NCBI RefSeq assembly: GCF_000760115.1
Contig: NZ_JNAS01000001.1
Location: forward strand, 124,001 to 188,000
Direction of reading: 5' to 3'
DNA length: 64,000 bases
Origin: Prochlorococcus marinus str. SB
Lineage (GTDB): Bacteria; Cyanobacteriota; Cyanobacteriia; PCC-6307; Cyanobiaceae
In this document: in pieces, positions 33,056 through 43,171 of the stretch
Layout: the number at the start of each line of letters is the position of its first letter
How positions within the stretch are numbered: the first letter of the stretch is position 1
Program-made: the position numbers and the translations under genes
The notes under the pieces: model-generated
What the model saw: only the letters and a program-made list of their open reading frames with translations
What the model was told of the DNA's origin: nothing
The model's database searches: none

Positions 33056-36000
33056 ATGGCTTTCGTTCCTCTTCATAATCATAGTGACTACAGCTTGCTT
33101 GATGGTGCCAGTCAAATTTCAAAAATTGTAGATAGAGCTTGTGATCTTGGAATGGAATCGATAGCTCTTACTGATCATGGAGTTATGTATGGTGTTCTTG
33201 ATTTGGTCAAGAAGTGTAAAGAGAAAGGTATAAAACCAATTATTGGTAATGAAATGTATGTGATTAATGGTTCTATTGATGATCCTCAACCAAAAAAAGA
33301 AAAAAGATATCATTTGGTGGTGTTAGCAAAAAACTATACTGGATATAAGAATTTAGTGAAGTTAACAACAATTAGTCACCTAAATGGGATGAGAGGTCGA
33401 GGCATTTTTTCTAGACCATGTATTGATAAATCTCTTTTAAACAAATATAGTGATGGTCTGATAGTTTCTACAGCTTGTCTTGGTGGAGAGATACCTCAGG
33501 CTATCTTAAAAGGTAGATTAGACGTAGCAGAGGATATAGCCCTTTGGTATAAAAAATTATTTGCAGATGACTTTTATTTAGAAATACAAGATCACGGTTC
33601 TATTGAGGATAGAATTGTTAACGTTGAATTAATAAAAATTGGGAAGAAGCATCAAATAAAAGTCATCGCAACCAACGATGCCCACTATTTATCAAGCATG
33701 GATGTTGAAGCACATGATGCTTTGCTTTGTGTATTAACAGGAAAACTAATAAGTGATGAAAAAAGATTGAGATATACCGGTACAGAATATATTAAAAGTG
33801 AAAGTGAAATGCTTGAACTTTTTAAAGATCATATTGATGATGAATCAATTATTGAGGCAGTTAACAATACAGTAGAAATTTCTCAGAAAGTTGAAGAATT
33901 TGATTTGTTTGGTAATTATAGAATGCCAAAATTCCCTCTTAAGGAAGATACAGATTCATTTTCTTTTCTCACACAATTATCTAATAAAGGCCTTTTAAAT
34001 AGACTTAAAAAAAATGATCTTACGGAAGTTGATGAGAACTATAAAAAAAGACTATCTTCCGAATTAAAAATTATTAAAGATATGGGCTTCCCAGATTATT
34101 TTTTGGTTGTTTGGGACTATATCAAATTTGCTAGAGATAACTCTATCCCTGTAGGACCAGGTAGAGGCTCTGCAGCAGGCTCATTAGTAGCCTATGCTCT
34201 TCAAATTACAAATATAGATCCTGTTGAGCATGGATTGTTGTTTGAGAGATTTTTAAATCCAGCAAGAAAGTCAATGCCAGATATAGACACCGACTTTTGT
34301 ATTGATAGGAGAAATGAAGTTATTGATTATGTTACTAATCGTTATGGAGAGGATAAAGTTGCGCAAATAATTACTTTCAATAAGATGACCTCTAAGGCAG
34401 TTTTAAAAGATGTTGCAAGAGTTTTAGATATACCTTATGGAGAAGCGGATAAATTGGCTAAGTTAATACCGGTTGTAAGAGGAAAACCATATAAATTAAA
34501 TGAAATGATTGACAAGAATTCACCTAGCCAAGAGTTTAGAGAAAAATATATTAATGATAATAGAGTGAAAAAATGGGTTGATTTGGCTTTAAGAATTGAA
34601 GGAACTAATAAAACATATGGAGTTCATGCTGCTGGAGTTGTTATCGCATCAGATCCTCTTGACGAACTTGTACCTCTTCAAAGAAATAATGAAGGGCAAA
34701 TAATAACCCAATATTCTATGGACGATATCGAATCACTTGGATTATTGAAAATGGATTTCTTGGGTCTTAAGAATCTTACGATGATTGAAAAGACAGTTTC
34801 TCTTATTAATCAATCTACTGGAAGGAAAATAAACATTGATGAGATACCACAAAATGATGGTAAAACCTTTGAACTTATCGGAAGAGGAGATCTTGAAGGT
34901 ATTTTTCAACTTGAATCTTCCGGAATGAAACAGGTCGTTAAGGATTTCAAACCTAACTCTCTAGAGGATATTTCTTCGATACTTGCTCTTTATAGACCTG
35001 GTCCTCTTGATGCAGGCTTAATACCTAAATTTATAAATCGAAAAAATGGGAATGAAAAGATTGATTTCCCTCATCCTTTTATTAAGTCAATTCTCACTGA
35101 AACGTATGGAATTATGGTTTACCAAGAACAAATCATGAAAATTGCTCAAGACCTAGCTGGTTATTCTCTTGGTGATGCTGATTTACTTCGAAGAGCGATG
35201 GGGAAAAAGAAAGTTTCTGAAATGGTAAAGCATAGGAATATTTTTGTAGATGGTTCTATGAAGAAAGGTGTAAATGAAAAATTAGCAAATGATCTTTTTG
35301 ATCAGATGGTTTTATTTGCAGAATATTGTTTTAACAAAAGCCATTCAACTGCTTATGGTGCTGTAACTTATCAGACTGCATTTTTGAAAGCCCATTTTCC
35401 TGTTGCATATATGGCAGCCCTTTTAAGCGTTAATTCTGGCTCTAGCGACAAGATGCAAAGATATATTTCTAATTGTTATTCCATGGGAATAGAAGTTATT
35501 TCTCCGAGCATTAATTTTTCTGGGGTTGATTTCACTATTAAGAATAATCAGATTTTATTCGGGTTATCTGCAATTAAGAATTTAGGGGATTCTGCAATAA
35601 GAAATATAATTGAAAACCGAAATAGTTTTGGAACCTTTAAGTCATTATCGGATTTGTGCGACCGTTTGCCTTCTAATATTCTTAACAAAAGAAGTCTTGA
35701 ATCTCTTATTCATTGTGGAGCACTAGACGAGTTTTCAAATGATAATAATAGAGCTCAGTTATTGTCAGATCTTGAGCATGTTATTGAGTGGGCCTCTTCA
35801 AGAAATCGTGATAGATTATCTGGCCAAGGAAATCTATTTGACTCTAAAGAAGAATTTTCTAATGTTGCTTTTTCGGATTCACAATTAGCCAAGGTTGATG
35901 ATTATTCACTTATTGAGAAATTAAAGTTAGAAAAACAGCTATTAGGCTTTTATTTATCTGATCATCCTCTAAAGCATTTAACTAAGCCAGCAAAACTCGT

Positions 36001-36553
36001 ATCACCTATAAGCATTTCGCAGTTAGAAGAAACAAAAGATAGAACCAAAGTCTCTTTAGTTGGAATGATTCCTGATTTAAAGCAAATTACAACGAGAAAA
36101 GGAGATAGAATGGCTATAGTTCAGTTAGAAGATCTTTCTGGAAGTTGCGAAGCAATAGTTTTTCCTAAAACTTATGTAAGATTATCAGAATTTCTTTTGA
36201 CTGATACTAGATTGTTGGTGTGGGGAACAATAGATAAAAAAAGTGATAAGACTCAATTAATAATTGATGATTGTAGAGAAATAGATAACCTTAAATTACT
36301 TATCATTAATCTTGAAAGTTCTCAAGCATCAGATGTAAGAGTACAAAATACCTTGAGAAACTGTTTAACTAAATTTAAACCAGATAAAGATAGATGTGGA
36401 ATCAAGATTCCAGTTTTAGCTGCAGTTAGAAATAAAAATAGTGTTACCTATGTTAAATTTGGTGAACAATTCTGTGTTGGAGATATTCAAGGAGCATGCA
36501 AATTATTAGAAGATAAATCATTCCAAGTTAATTTGAAATCCTTAGTTTCCTAG
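33056..36553 (+). CDS. dnaE: DNA polymerase III alpha subunit DnaE
   Basis: The replicative polymerase, 1165 residues. The PHP domain starts VPLHNHSDYSLLDGAS near residue 4. The catalytic palm has GPGRGSAAGSLVAY near 365 and PDIDTDFCIDRR near 407, holding the metal-binding aspartates. SSILALYRPGPLDAG and SHSTAYGAVTYQTAFLKAHFP (read in parts) mark the fingers, and an OB fold (LVGMIPDLKQITTRKGDRMA) lies near 1007. I prefer ATG 33056 over TTG 33050. Note the PHP and OB domains are both present, and no intein or split is seen; some cyanobacteria split dnaE by an intein. Confidence 0.97.
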   Translation: MAFVPLHNHSDYSLLDGASQISKIVDRACDLGMESIALTDHGVMYGVLDLVKKCKEKGIKPIIGNEMYVINGSIDDPQPKKEKRYHLVVLAKNYTGYKNLVKLTTISHLNGMRGRGIFSRPCIDKSLLNKYSDGLIVSTACLGGEIPQAILKGRLDVAEDIALWYKKLFADDFYLEIQDHGSIEDRIVNVELIKIGKKHQIKVIATNDAHYLSSMDVEAHDALLCVLTGKLISDEKRLRYTGTEYIKSESEMLELFKDHIDDESIIEAVNNTVEISQKVEEFDLFGNYRMPKFPLKEDTDSFSFLTQLSNKGLLNRLKKNDLTEVDENYKKRLSSELKIIKDMGFPDYFLVVWDYIKFARDNSIPVGPGRGSAAGSLVAYALQITNIDPVEHGLLFERFLNPARKSMPDIDTDFCIDRRNEVIDYVTNRYGEDKVAQIITFNKMTSKAVLKDVARVLDIPYGEADKLAKLIPVVRGKPYKLNEMIDKNSPSQEFREKYINDNRVKKWVDLALRIEGTNKTYGVHAAGVVIASDPLDELVPLQRNNEGQIITQYSMDDIESLGLLKMDFLGLKNLTMIEKTVSLINQSTGRKINIDEIPQNDGKTFELIGRGDLEGIFQLESSGMKQVVKDFKPNSLEDISSILALYRPGPLDAGLIPKFINRKNGNEKIDFPHPFIKSILTETYGIMVYQEQIMKIAQDLAGYSLGDADLLRRAMGKKKVSEMVKHRNIFVDGSMKKGVNEKLANDLFDQMVLFAEYCFNKSHSTAYGAVTYQTAFLKAHFPVAYMAALLSVNSGSSDKMQRYISNCYSMGIEVISPSINFSGVDFTIKNNQILFGLSAIKNLGDSAIRNIIENRNSFGTFKSLSDLCDRLPSNILNKRSLESLIHCGALDEFSNDNNRAQLLSDLEHVIEWASSRNRDRLSGQGNLFDSKEEFSNVAFSDSQLAKVDDYSLIEKLKLEKQLLGFYLSDHPLKHLTKPAKLVSPISISQLEETKDRTKVSLVGMIPDLKQITTRKGDRMAIVQLEDLSGSCEAIVFPKTYVRLSEFLLTDTRLLVWGTIDKKSDKTQLIIDDCREIDNLKLLIINLESSQASDVRVQNTLRNCLTKFKPDKDRCGIKIPVLAAVRNKNSVTYVKFGEQFCVGDIQGACKLLEDKSFQVNLKSLVS

Positions 36554-36554
36554 A

Positions 36555-37004
36555 TTAACTTTTATCCTCAAAATTTTGAGTAGCAGGTTTAAAGGCAGCT
36601 TTTGCACGTTGTACATTCATTGGAATATTTTCAATACCAAAAAAAGATCCAGGCTCCTTATCCCAACTAGCTGATAATATTCCAAAACTTAATCCTGCTA
36701 GACCTAACAAGAAAAACAATGCTGAAATTGCAATTGTTGAGGAAGGAGGTATTTCAGCAATATTTCTCGTTACTATAATGTAGCTAACTACGAAAACCGA
36801 CATCCCTAATATTGTGGGAATTCCTGCTGTAAAAAATATTCTTCTTGCCATTCTATCAGCAACATATTTTGGTATCCCAGTTGATGATCTTTTTGGGGTA
36901 GTTGCAGTAGTTGATGCTTTTTCTAGATTAGCAAACGCAGTTTTCTCAGAATAATTTTTTTTCTTTTTATATTGTGTCTTTTTTTTAGATTGCTTTTTTT
37001 TCAT
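36555..37004 (-). CDS. PAM68-like photosystem II assembly protein
   Basis: A 149-residue membrane protein of the PAM68 family (DUF3464). A lysine-rich N-terminus (MKKKQSKKKTQYKKKKNYS) precedes RSSTGIPKYVADRMARRIFF near residue 39, the family signature (IP..V..RM..R). Two transmembrane helices follow (TAGIPTILGMSVFVVSYIIV and ISALFFLLGLAGLSFGILSA), and a soluble tail has SWDKEPGSFFGIE. In plants and cyanobacteria it helps assemble photosystem II and ribosome-linked chlorophyll-protein insertion. It is 9 bases after rpsO on the same strand, matching a translation link. Confidence 0.9.
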   Translation of the reverse strand: MKKKQSKKKTQYKKKKNYSEKTAFANLEKASTTATTPKRSSTGIPKYVADRMARRIFFTAGIPTILGMSVFVVSYIIVTRNIAEIPPSSTIAISALFFLLGLAGLSFGILSASWDKEPGSFFGIENIPMNVQRAKAAFKPATQNFEDKS

Positions 37005-37013
37005 TAATTGAAA

Positions 37014-37283
37014 TCATCCTCTGATTCCAATTTTCTTTACTAGCTCTTGATATCTCTGAACGTTTTTGTCTTTTATGAAAGAAAGTAATCTTTTCCTTTT
37101 ACCAATCATTTTTAATAATCCTTGCCTTGAAGCGAAATCATGAATGTTTCCTTGGAGGTGGTCACTTAATTTCGATATTCTTTTTGAAAGCAGTGCCACT
37201 TGAACTTCGGCTGAACCTGTATCAGTTGGATGTACTTGATGAGTCTCAATCAGCTTCTGTTTTTCAGCTGTATCTAATGACAT
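37014..37283 (-). CDS. rpsO: Ribosomal protein S15
   Basis: An 89-residue S15. [22 protein letters not shown] near residue 15 and [20 protein letters not shown] near 49 (read in parts) match the family exactly, as does the end [13 protein letters not shown]. It binds 16S rRNA in the central domain and nucleates platform assembly. It lies between ruvA (upstream, 31 bases) and the PAM68-like gene. Confidence 0.98.
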   Translation of the reverse strand: MSLDTAEKQKLIETHQVHPTDTGSAEVQVALLSKRISKLSDHLQGNIHDFASRQGLLKMIGKRKRLLSFIKDKNVQRYQELVKKIGIRG

Positions 37284-37314
37284 AAATTTAATTCTTTTAC
37301 TCTATGATACTACG

Positions 37315-37992
37315 TCAGCTAACTATATTACTACTTTCCTTATCTAGATAATTCATTGCTAATTTCAATAAGTTTTCAAATGATAAATTATTTTCTTTTT
37401 TTTCAGGGAAATCTACTTCATTAATAATTATTGGCAAAATAGTCTTGATTTCTTTATTTTTGTAATTTAATGATTGAAGAGTTAACTGAAGATCTTCGAT
37501 CATTTTATTAATTTCTGGATCCTTAATCTCAAATTCATTTTTTGCTTTTTGTTCTTCAAATTGTATTTCACTTTTAAATTTATTTTTTAGTTCTAAAATT
37601 AACCGATCACTCATTTTTTGACCTATACCAGGTACGGAACAAATTAATTTTTCGTTTTGTGTTTTTACTGCATTGATAACTTCACTAATAGAGAATTTAT
37701 TTAATATCCCCATACCGATCTGAGATCCAATACCTCGGATACTTAAAATTTCAATAAAGAAATTTCTTTGTTCCTTTGATGTAAAGCCAAATAATAAATC
37801 TGAATCTTCTTTTTTAATATGTTTTAACCAAAGAGTAATTTTTTTATTAGTTATCTGATTTTTTTTTAATTTAAGAAAAAAGGATTCTAGTATTTGTATT
37901 TCGTATCCTAATCCTTGACAATTTATTAAAACAAAAAACTTTTGATTAGTTTGCCATGACTCAACAAATTCTCCATTTATCCAACTAATCAA
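37315..37992 (-). CDS. ruvA: Holliday junction helicase subunit RuvA
   Basis: A 225-residue RuvA. It begins MISWINGEFVESW as the OB fold, has the two helix-hairpin-helix motifs LSIRGIGSQIGMGIL near residue 86 and ICSVPGIGQKMSDRLILELK near 118, and ends with the RuvB-binding three-helix domain (INKMIEDLQLTLQSLNYKNKEI). It holds Holliday junctions for RuvB branch migration. The start is TTG 37992, directly after the TAA of the upstream secreted-protein gene, so the two are coupled. ruvB is not in the window. Confidence 0.92.
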   Translation of the reverse strand: MISWINGEFVESWQTNQKFFVLINCQGLGYEIQILESFFLKLKKNQITNKKITLWLKHIKKEDSDLLFGFTSKEQRNFFIEILSIRGIGSQIGMGILNKFSISEVINAVKTQNEKLICSVPGIGQKMSDRLILELKNKFKSEIQFEEQKAKNEFEIKDPEINKMIEDLQLTLQSLNYKNKEIKTILPIIINEVDFPEKKENNLSFENLLKLAMNYLDKESSNIVS

Positions 37993-38349
37993 TTAACCAC
38001 CATCCACCTGACAACCAATTAGTGCTCCTGCGGTTCCGCCAGCAGGTACAGCCCAAAATCTATCTTTCCCTCTAGAAGAAGATAGTGCTATTCCAGCACC
38101 AAGAATACCTCCAATTAGAGAACCTTCACTACAATCGTTGTTATCTATTTTTTCAGCTCTACTTTCACCTCCACAAGGTATTACAACATCAACTTCATAA
38201 CTTTTTACGTAACCTGGATTTGATTTGGTTCCAGGAATGTATTCCTCTCTATATTCGGTTCTTGTGCAAGTTACTGACTTTGGGGTCGTTGCATAAACTG
38301 GAACAATAGGAGAAAAACAAAATAATAAAGTTAAATAGAAAAATTTCAC
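37993..38349 (-). CDS. Exported glycine-zipper protein
   Basis: A 118-residue protein with a signal peptide (MKFFYLTLLFCFSPIVPVYA|TT, cleavage near 20). The mature part contains four cysteines (SVTCTRTEY, VIPCGGE, DCSEG, IGCQVDGG) that could pair as disulphides in the periplasm. The end GGILGAGIALSS then AGGTAGALIGC is a glycine zipper as in 17-kDa surface antigens and RcsF-like outer-membrane proteins. The start is GTG 38349. It immediately precedes ruvA in the same transcript, which is a curious pairing. Function unknown. Confidence 0.75.
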   Translation of the reverse strand: MKFFYLTLLFCFSPIVPVYATTPKSVTCTRTEYREEYIPGTKSNPGYVKSYEVDVVIPCGGESRAEKIDNNDCSEGSLIGGILGAGIALSSSRGKDRFWAVPAGGTAGALIGCQVDGG

Positions 38350-38374
38350 TTTTTTTTATCTTAATAACTTTATT

Positions 38375-39265
38375 CTATGTCCTTTTGATTATTTTGGTAG
38401 TAGATATAATAGTTCCTAATAAAACTAGTAAAGCTCCTAATAAAAAATTTATATTTATTATTTCACTAAAAAACAAAATCCCCCAAATTGACCCGAATAA
38501 AACTTGCAAATAGTTAATTGTTGAAGCTTCAGAAGCAGGTAAATTTTTTAATCCTACAGTTAAAAAAGTCTGACCTAATTGAGTAAATAAGCCAATGCCA
38601 ATTATCCAAACTAATTCATTCCAAGTTGGGGTAACCCAGTTCATTAATACAATTGGTAATAAAGCTATAAAAGATACAAGTGGAAAATATTCAATAATTA
38701 CATAAACATCTTCAGTAAATGAAAGTTTCTTAACTGTAACGTAAGCCAATGCAGTGCAGATTGCTCCAAGAAATGCGATTGAAATCGAAACATTTTCAAT
38801 TTCAACGTTTATATTGGATAATTGACTTGGATTTAATATTACTAATATTCCAATCCAGCCAATAATTAAAGCAAAAATTATATTCCGAGTTATTTTTTCA
38901 TTTATAAATATGCCAGCGAATATAGATATAAAGATAGGGTACGTGTACTGAATGACAGTAGATATACTAAGGGGCATATTTCTAATAGCATAAAAAATGC
39001 AAACTAAAGCTAAAGTTCCTAAAACACCTCTTAAGATAAGTAATGGTCTATTGTTGCCCCAAGGATTTATATTTTTTAGATTAATTATGAATAATGTAAT
39101 AATTAAACTCAACAATGATCTGAATAAAACTAATTCATAAATAGGTATCCTTTTATCAATATTTTTTACGCATAAAGTCATCAAACTAAAGAAGAATGAA
39201 GCAAATACCAAATTAAACTTATTCAATGAATTAAATTTTTTTTCTAATTCTGCAATATTTATCAT
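38375..39265 (-). CDS. EamA/DMT-family permease
   Basis: A 296-residue protein with ten predicted membrane helices arranged as two repeats of five, the drug/metabolite transporter layout. FRSLLSLIITLFI near residue 45, RGVLGTLALVCIFYAI near 78 and TVIQYTYPIFISIFAG near 104 fill the first EamA repeat; the second ends ASTINYLQVLFGSIWGILFF near 245. The YTYPIF and NYLQVLF elements are typical. Likely exports or imports a small metabolite; substrate cannot be told. Single gene, divergent from dnaG. Confidence 0.85.
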   Translation of the reverse strand: MINIAELEKKFNSLNKFNLVFASFFFSLMTLCVKNIDKRIPIYELVLFRSLLSLIITLFIINLKNINPWGNNRPLLILRGVLGTLALVCIFYAIRNMPLSISTVIQYTYPIFISIFAGIFINEKITRNIIFALIIGWIGILVILNPSQLSNINVEIENVSISIAFLGAICTALAYVTVKKLSFTEDVYVIIEYFPLVSFIALLPIVLMNWVTPTWNELVWIIGIGLFTQLGQTFLTVGLKNLPASEASTINYLQVLFGSIWGILFFSEIININFLLGALLVLLGTIISTTKIIKRT

Positions 39266-39356
39266 TTAAAAATAGTTTAATTGTGAAATTAAGTAGATTC
39301 TTATTTGATTTTGACCTATAACAAATAAATCATTATTTGTTTTTGGTAAAATCTCA

Positions 39357-41390
39357 ATGGTTCATTCTATACACCCAAGAACTATTCAAGAGGTTAAGGA
39401 AAAAGCAGATATTGTTGACGTTATATCTGAACATATTGTTCTTAAGAAGAAAGGCAAGGAATTTGTTGGGATTTGTCCTTTTCATGATGATACTAAGCCA
39501 TCAATGACAGTATCACCAACTAAACAGTTCTATTACTGTTTTTCTTGTGGTGCAGGAGGAAACTCTATTAAATTTTTAATGGAATTTACTCGTGCAAATT
39601 TTTCAGATGTTGTACTTTCTCTTGCTAAAAAAAATAATATTAATGTTGAAAATCTTGAGGGTCCCCAAGTAGAAGCTTATAAAAAACAACTCTCTAGAAA
39701 GGAAGAGCTTTATAAAATATTAAGAGTCACTAAAAATTGGTTTAAGTCTCAATTAAATAATTCTCTTGGTTCTGAAGCCATGAAATATTTAACATCTAAG
39801 AGAAACTTGAGTAACAAGATTATTGATAACTTTGAATTAGGCTTTGCCCCAAATTCATGGAATGATTTGTTTAATTATCTTTCCAAGGTAGAAAAATTCC
39901 CCATTAATTTAATATTAGCTTCAGGTCTTGCAATTTCTAAAGATAATTCTGACAAGATTTATGATCGTTTTAGAAATAGATTAATTGTTCCAATACATGA
40001 TATGCAGGGAAGAGTAGTTGCCTTTGGAGGAAGATCTCTTGATGGTCAGGAACCCAAATATCTTAATTCTCCTGAATCTGAAATATTTGAAAAGGGAAAA
40101 ATGTTGTTTGCCTTCGAAAAAGCTTCTAGTGATATTAGAAAAAGAGATAAAGCTATTATTGTTGAAGGCTACTTTGATGTCATTTCTCTTCATTCAAAGG
40201 GTATAACTAATTCTGTTGCTTCTCTCGGTACCGCATTAAATAAGTATCAAATTTCTCAACTATGTAGATGTACAGATAATAAAAATATAGTTTTGAATTT
40301 TGATTCTGATAATGCAGGAATTTTAGCTACAAAAAGAGTAATTAAAGAAGTTGAGACCCTATCCCTTCATGATCAAATTAATCTTAAGATACTCCAACTA
40401 AGTCATTTTAAAGATCCAGACGAATATTTGAATAGTCATACACCTGAAGATTATTTTAATTTAATTGATAATTCATCCTTTTGGATTGATTGGGAGATTG
40501 ATCAGATCTTTAAAGATCAAGATTTAACTAAGTCTGAAATTTTCCAAAGTGTTATTTCTTCATTAGTAAAATTGTTGAGTAAATTACCTCAATCATCAAC
40601 CAGAACTCATTATTTACAAAAAGTTTCCGAACAATTAAGTAAGGGACAAGCTAGGTTAGCAATACAGTTTGAACAAGATTTAAGAAATCAAGTAAAGGGA
40701 TTTCGTTGGCATGGTAGATCAAAAAAATTTGAACAACCAAATGAAATTTCTCGACGGGAAAAAAATGAATCGGAAATAATTTTTTATTATTTACATTGTC
40801 CAGATCTTAGGCTATTTATTCGTGATGAATTTCTCAAAAGAGAAATTAATGGTTTTAATACTAGTTATATTCAAAGCTTATGGGAAGCTATTTCAAAAAT
40901 TGAACAAAATAATTTAGGATTAAATTACTTAAATGATTTAAGACAATCAAATAGTCAAAATCTCCAAAAAGATTTTTCTTCTATTAACTTAATTTCACTT
41001 CTGCCTGACTACTTAGCTCTCAATAATCCTGAATCATCAAATAAAATTAATATTTTTATTAATCCAAATGAGTTATTTTTAACATTGCTGAGTAATCCTA
41101 AAGACAATTTACTAGGAACATTATCACTTCTTGAGAAATATAATTCTCTAAAAAGATGTAGACACTTAATAGAATCGTGGGGATCTCAAAGATTAAAGAC
41201 TTTAGAAAATTGTATATCTATTTTAATTGATAATCCTTCTTCAGGTTCTTCAAATACAAATAAAGAGATAGATGATCTTTTTAAGGATTTAAACTCAGAT
41301 GCCATTAAATTTCAGGAATTATATTACCTAGAAAGACAACATATAAATTTCTTAGACAAACAACGTTGTGGTAATTTCCTCGCTAGTTAA
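39357..41390 (+). CDS. dnaG: DNA primase DnaG
   Basis: Synthesises RNA primers at the replication fork, 677 residues. The N-terminal zinc ribbon is CPFHDDTKPSM then YYCFSCGAGG (residues 41-66; CxxH-N17-CxxC). The TOPRIM core has GGRSLDGQEPKYLNSPE near 226 and IIVEGYFDVISLHSKG near 266, with FDSDNAGILA near 316 for metal binding. The long C-terminal helicase-binding domain is poorly conserved and asparagine-rich. The start ATG 39357 is clear. It is divergent from the DMT permease. Confidence 0.96.
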   Translation: MVHSIHPRTIQEVKEKADIVDVISEHIVLKKKGKEFVGICPFHDDTKPSMTVSPTKQFYYCFSCGAGGNSIKFLMEFTRANFSDVVLSLAKKNNINVENLEGPQVEAYKKQLSRKEELYKILRVTKNWFKSQLNNSLGSEAMKYLTSKRNLSNKIIDNFELGFAPNSWNDLFNYLSKVEKFPINLILASGLAISKDNSDKIYDRFRNRLIVPIHDMQGRVVAFGGRSLDGQEPKYLNSPESEIFEKGKMLFAFEKASSDIRKRDKAIIVEGYFDVISLHSKGITNSVASLGTALNKYQISQLCRCTDNKNIVLNFDSDNAGILATKRVIKEVETLSLHDQINLKILQLSHFKDPDEYLNSHTPEDYFNLIDNSSFWIDWEIDQIFKDQDLTKSEIFQSVISSLVKLLSKLPQSSTRTHYLQKVSEQLSKGQARLAIQFEQDLRNQVKGFRWHGRSKKFEQPNEISRREKNESEIIFYYLHCPDLRLFIRDEFLKREINGFNTSYIQSLWEAISKIEQNNLGLNYLNDLRQSNSQNLQKDFSSINLISLLPDYLALNNPESSNKINIFINPNELFLTLLSNPKDNLLGTLSLLEKYNSLKRCRHLIESWGSQRLKTLENCISILIDNPSSGSSNTNKEIDDLFKDLNSDAIKFQELYYLERQHINFLDKQRCGNFLAS

Positions 41391-41406
41391 TATAAAAAGT
41401 TTTAAT

Positions 41407-41874
41407 TTATAGGCAGTATTTTTTAATCAAGTTTTTAACTTTTTTGGGTTTATCTTCAAGAACATAAGCTTCTACTTCTCTCGCATAAGTCCCAGAAAAA
41501 TTTGAACTAGAGAACTCTAATGCTTTTCTTTTACTTTGATGCAATTTGCCTTCTAATTTTTTTATATCACCTATTGTTTTATTGTCATTACATTTTTGTA
41601 TCGCATGAGTTGCTTCGTGTCTTAATGCTCTTCTTACCGCCCTTTCTGTTTTGAAGTTATCTTTATTTGGTTGTTGATTCTTATTTCTAAAATTTGTTTT
41701 CCTTTTTGCATTTTCAGTACATATTATTATTTTATTTTCTTTAAAATTATGTAGTCCTTTTATTTCTTTGTTTAATAGACATTCAATTTTATTTTCTTCA
41801 ACTATGTAGTTTGCTTTCATTAATAAGTTAAGAATCTCTTTATCTAATTTGCTCAAAAATAATATAAATTCCAT
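41407..41874 (-). CDS. Small HExxH zincin-like protein, last gene of the umuDC operon
   Basis: A 155-residue protein with RRALRHEATHAIQKCND at residues 81-97: a HExxH metal site (HEATH at 86-90). A possible third ligand lies in TYAREVEAYVLE near residue 130, where EVEAY recalls the glutamate of gluzincins. The architecture, a short helical N-terminus, basic linker, HExxH helix, then E-rich helix, resembles ATP23/M76-type metallopeptidases, but similarity is distant and from memory. It is 10 bases after umuC on the same strand, so it probably belongs to the SOS transcript. Whether it cleaves UmuD, LexA, another protein or nothing is unknown. Confidence 0.62.
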   Translation of the reverse strand: MEFILFLSKLDKEILNLLMKANYIVEENKIECLLNKEIKGLHNFKENKIIICTENAKRKTNFRNKNQQPNKDNFKTERAVRRALRHEATHAIQKCNDNKTIGDIKKLEGKLHQSKRKALEFSSSNFSGTYAREVEAYVLEDKPKKVKNLIKKYCL

Positions 41875-41884
41875 TCTATTTTTT

Positions 41885-43171
41885 TTACTTCACTATAGTT
41901 GGGATTTGTTCTATATCAGTTGTAGATGAGCTACTTAAGAAATTCTTATTCATCTTCCAACTTTGTGGATTTTTTGTAATAGCCCATGTAATTGCATTGT
42001 TATTAAATCTTTTATTTAATAAATCAATCGTTTTCATAAGATTTGTTGATTTTTTTAATACTTTCTGAGATTTGTAATTGATAACTGATTGCTGTAAATA
42101 TTCGCTATTTGTTAAATCCTGCATTAAAACACCAGCTTTTGAGAATTTATATTCGGGATTATAAATTTCTTTAGATAATTCAACTACTATTTTTAAAATA
42201 TTGTTTGTGTCATCTGTCGCATTTATAAGTTTTCTATGAGCACTTCTTTGATAATTTTGACTTGAATATTTACTGGTTCTAGCAAATACTCTAATATTAG
42301 ATGATTGTAAATTCTGACTTCTCATTTTTTCAGAGGCTTTTATTGCGTGAGTTGCTAGTGCTTGAGTTAAGTCTTCTAATTTTGTGATAGGCGTGCCGAA
42401 ACTCCTGCTTACCTGAATTTCTTTTTTTGATTTCTTGTTTTTTTCTATAGGCAGACATTTATAACCTTTCAGTTCTAATTGCAATCTTTTTCCTACTATG
42501 CCTAGCTTCTTGATGATTTCATTTTCTTCCATATCTCTTAATTCTTTCGCATTCTTAATACCTTTACTTTGCAACCAATTAGAGGTTTGCTTCCCGACTC
42601 CCCATATCTTATCTACACTAATTCTTTTTAAATAATTATTCTCATTTCTGGTTCTAGCTAAATCAAATATTCCAGCTGAATAATCAATATTTTTAGCTAG
42701 TTTATTAGCAATTTTTGCTCTTACTTTATTTTCTCCTATTCCTACTGTTATGGTAATCCCTAGATTCTGATATATTAATGATCTTATGCTTCTTGCCCAA
42801 GGATATAGATTTTCATCATTAGGTCTATGAATCGAGACGAATGCTTCGTCAATGGAATAAATTTCTATCTGTTCACAGTAGTTTTTCAGTAAATTCATTA
42901 GTCTTCTGCTCATGTCCCCATAAAGCGAGTAGTTTGAGCTTAAGACTGCTACATCTAATTTATTTAGTCTTTCTTTGACCTTAAAATACGGAGTTCCCAT
43001 TTTAATTTTTAAAGCTCGCGCTTCAGGGCTTCTTGCAATGATACATCCGTCATTATTAGATAAAATTACTACTGGTTTATTTCTCAAATGAGGATTAATA
43101 TTTTGTTCACATGAAGCGTAAAAATTATTAGCATCTATAAGAGCTATTGCATCAATATTTGAAATTCTCAT
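41885..43171 (-). CDS. umuC: Error-prone DNA polymerase V catalytic subunit UmuC
   Basis: A 428-residue Y-family polymerase. ALIDANNFYASCEQ near residue 10 holds the first metal aspartate and the steric-gate region, and EIYSIDEAFVSI near 100 the catalytic DE. The helix-hairpin-helix part has VDKIWGVGKQTSNWLQ near 188, and VSRSFGTPI near 252 opens the little finger. It performs translesion synthesis with UmuD'. Its start overlaps the umuD stop in ATGA (43168-43171), a classic coupled pair. An SOS-type box lies upstream of umuD. The HExxH gene follows 10 bases later. Confidence 0.95.
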   Translation of the reverse strand: MRISNIDAIALIDANNFYASCEQNINPHLRNKPVVILSNNDGCIIARSPEARALKIKMGTPYFKVKERLNKLDVAVLSSNYSLYGDMSRRLMNLLKNYCEQIEIYSIDEAFVSIHRPNDENLYPWARSIRSLIYQNLGITITVGIGENKVRAKIANKLAKNIDYSAGIFDLARTRNENNYLKRISVDKIWGVGKQTSNWLQSKGIKNAKELRDMEENEIIKKLGIVGKRLQLELKGYKCLPIEKNKKSKKEIQVSRSFGTPITKLEDLTQALATHAIKASEKMRSQNLQSSNIRVFARTSKYSSQNYQRSAHRKLINATDDTNNILKIVVELSKEIYNPEYKFSKAGVLMQDLTNSEYLQQSVINYKSQKVLKKSTNLMKTIDLLNKRFNNNAITWAITKNPQSWKMNKNFLSSSSTTDIEQIPTIVK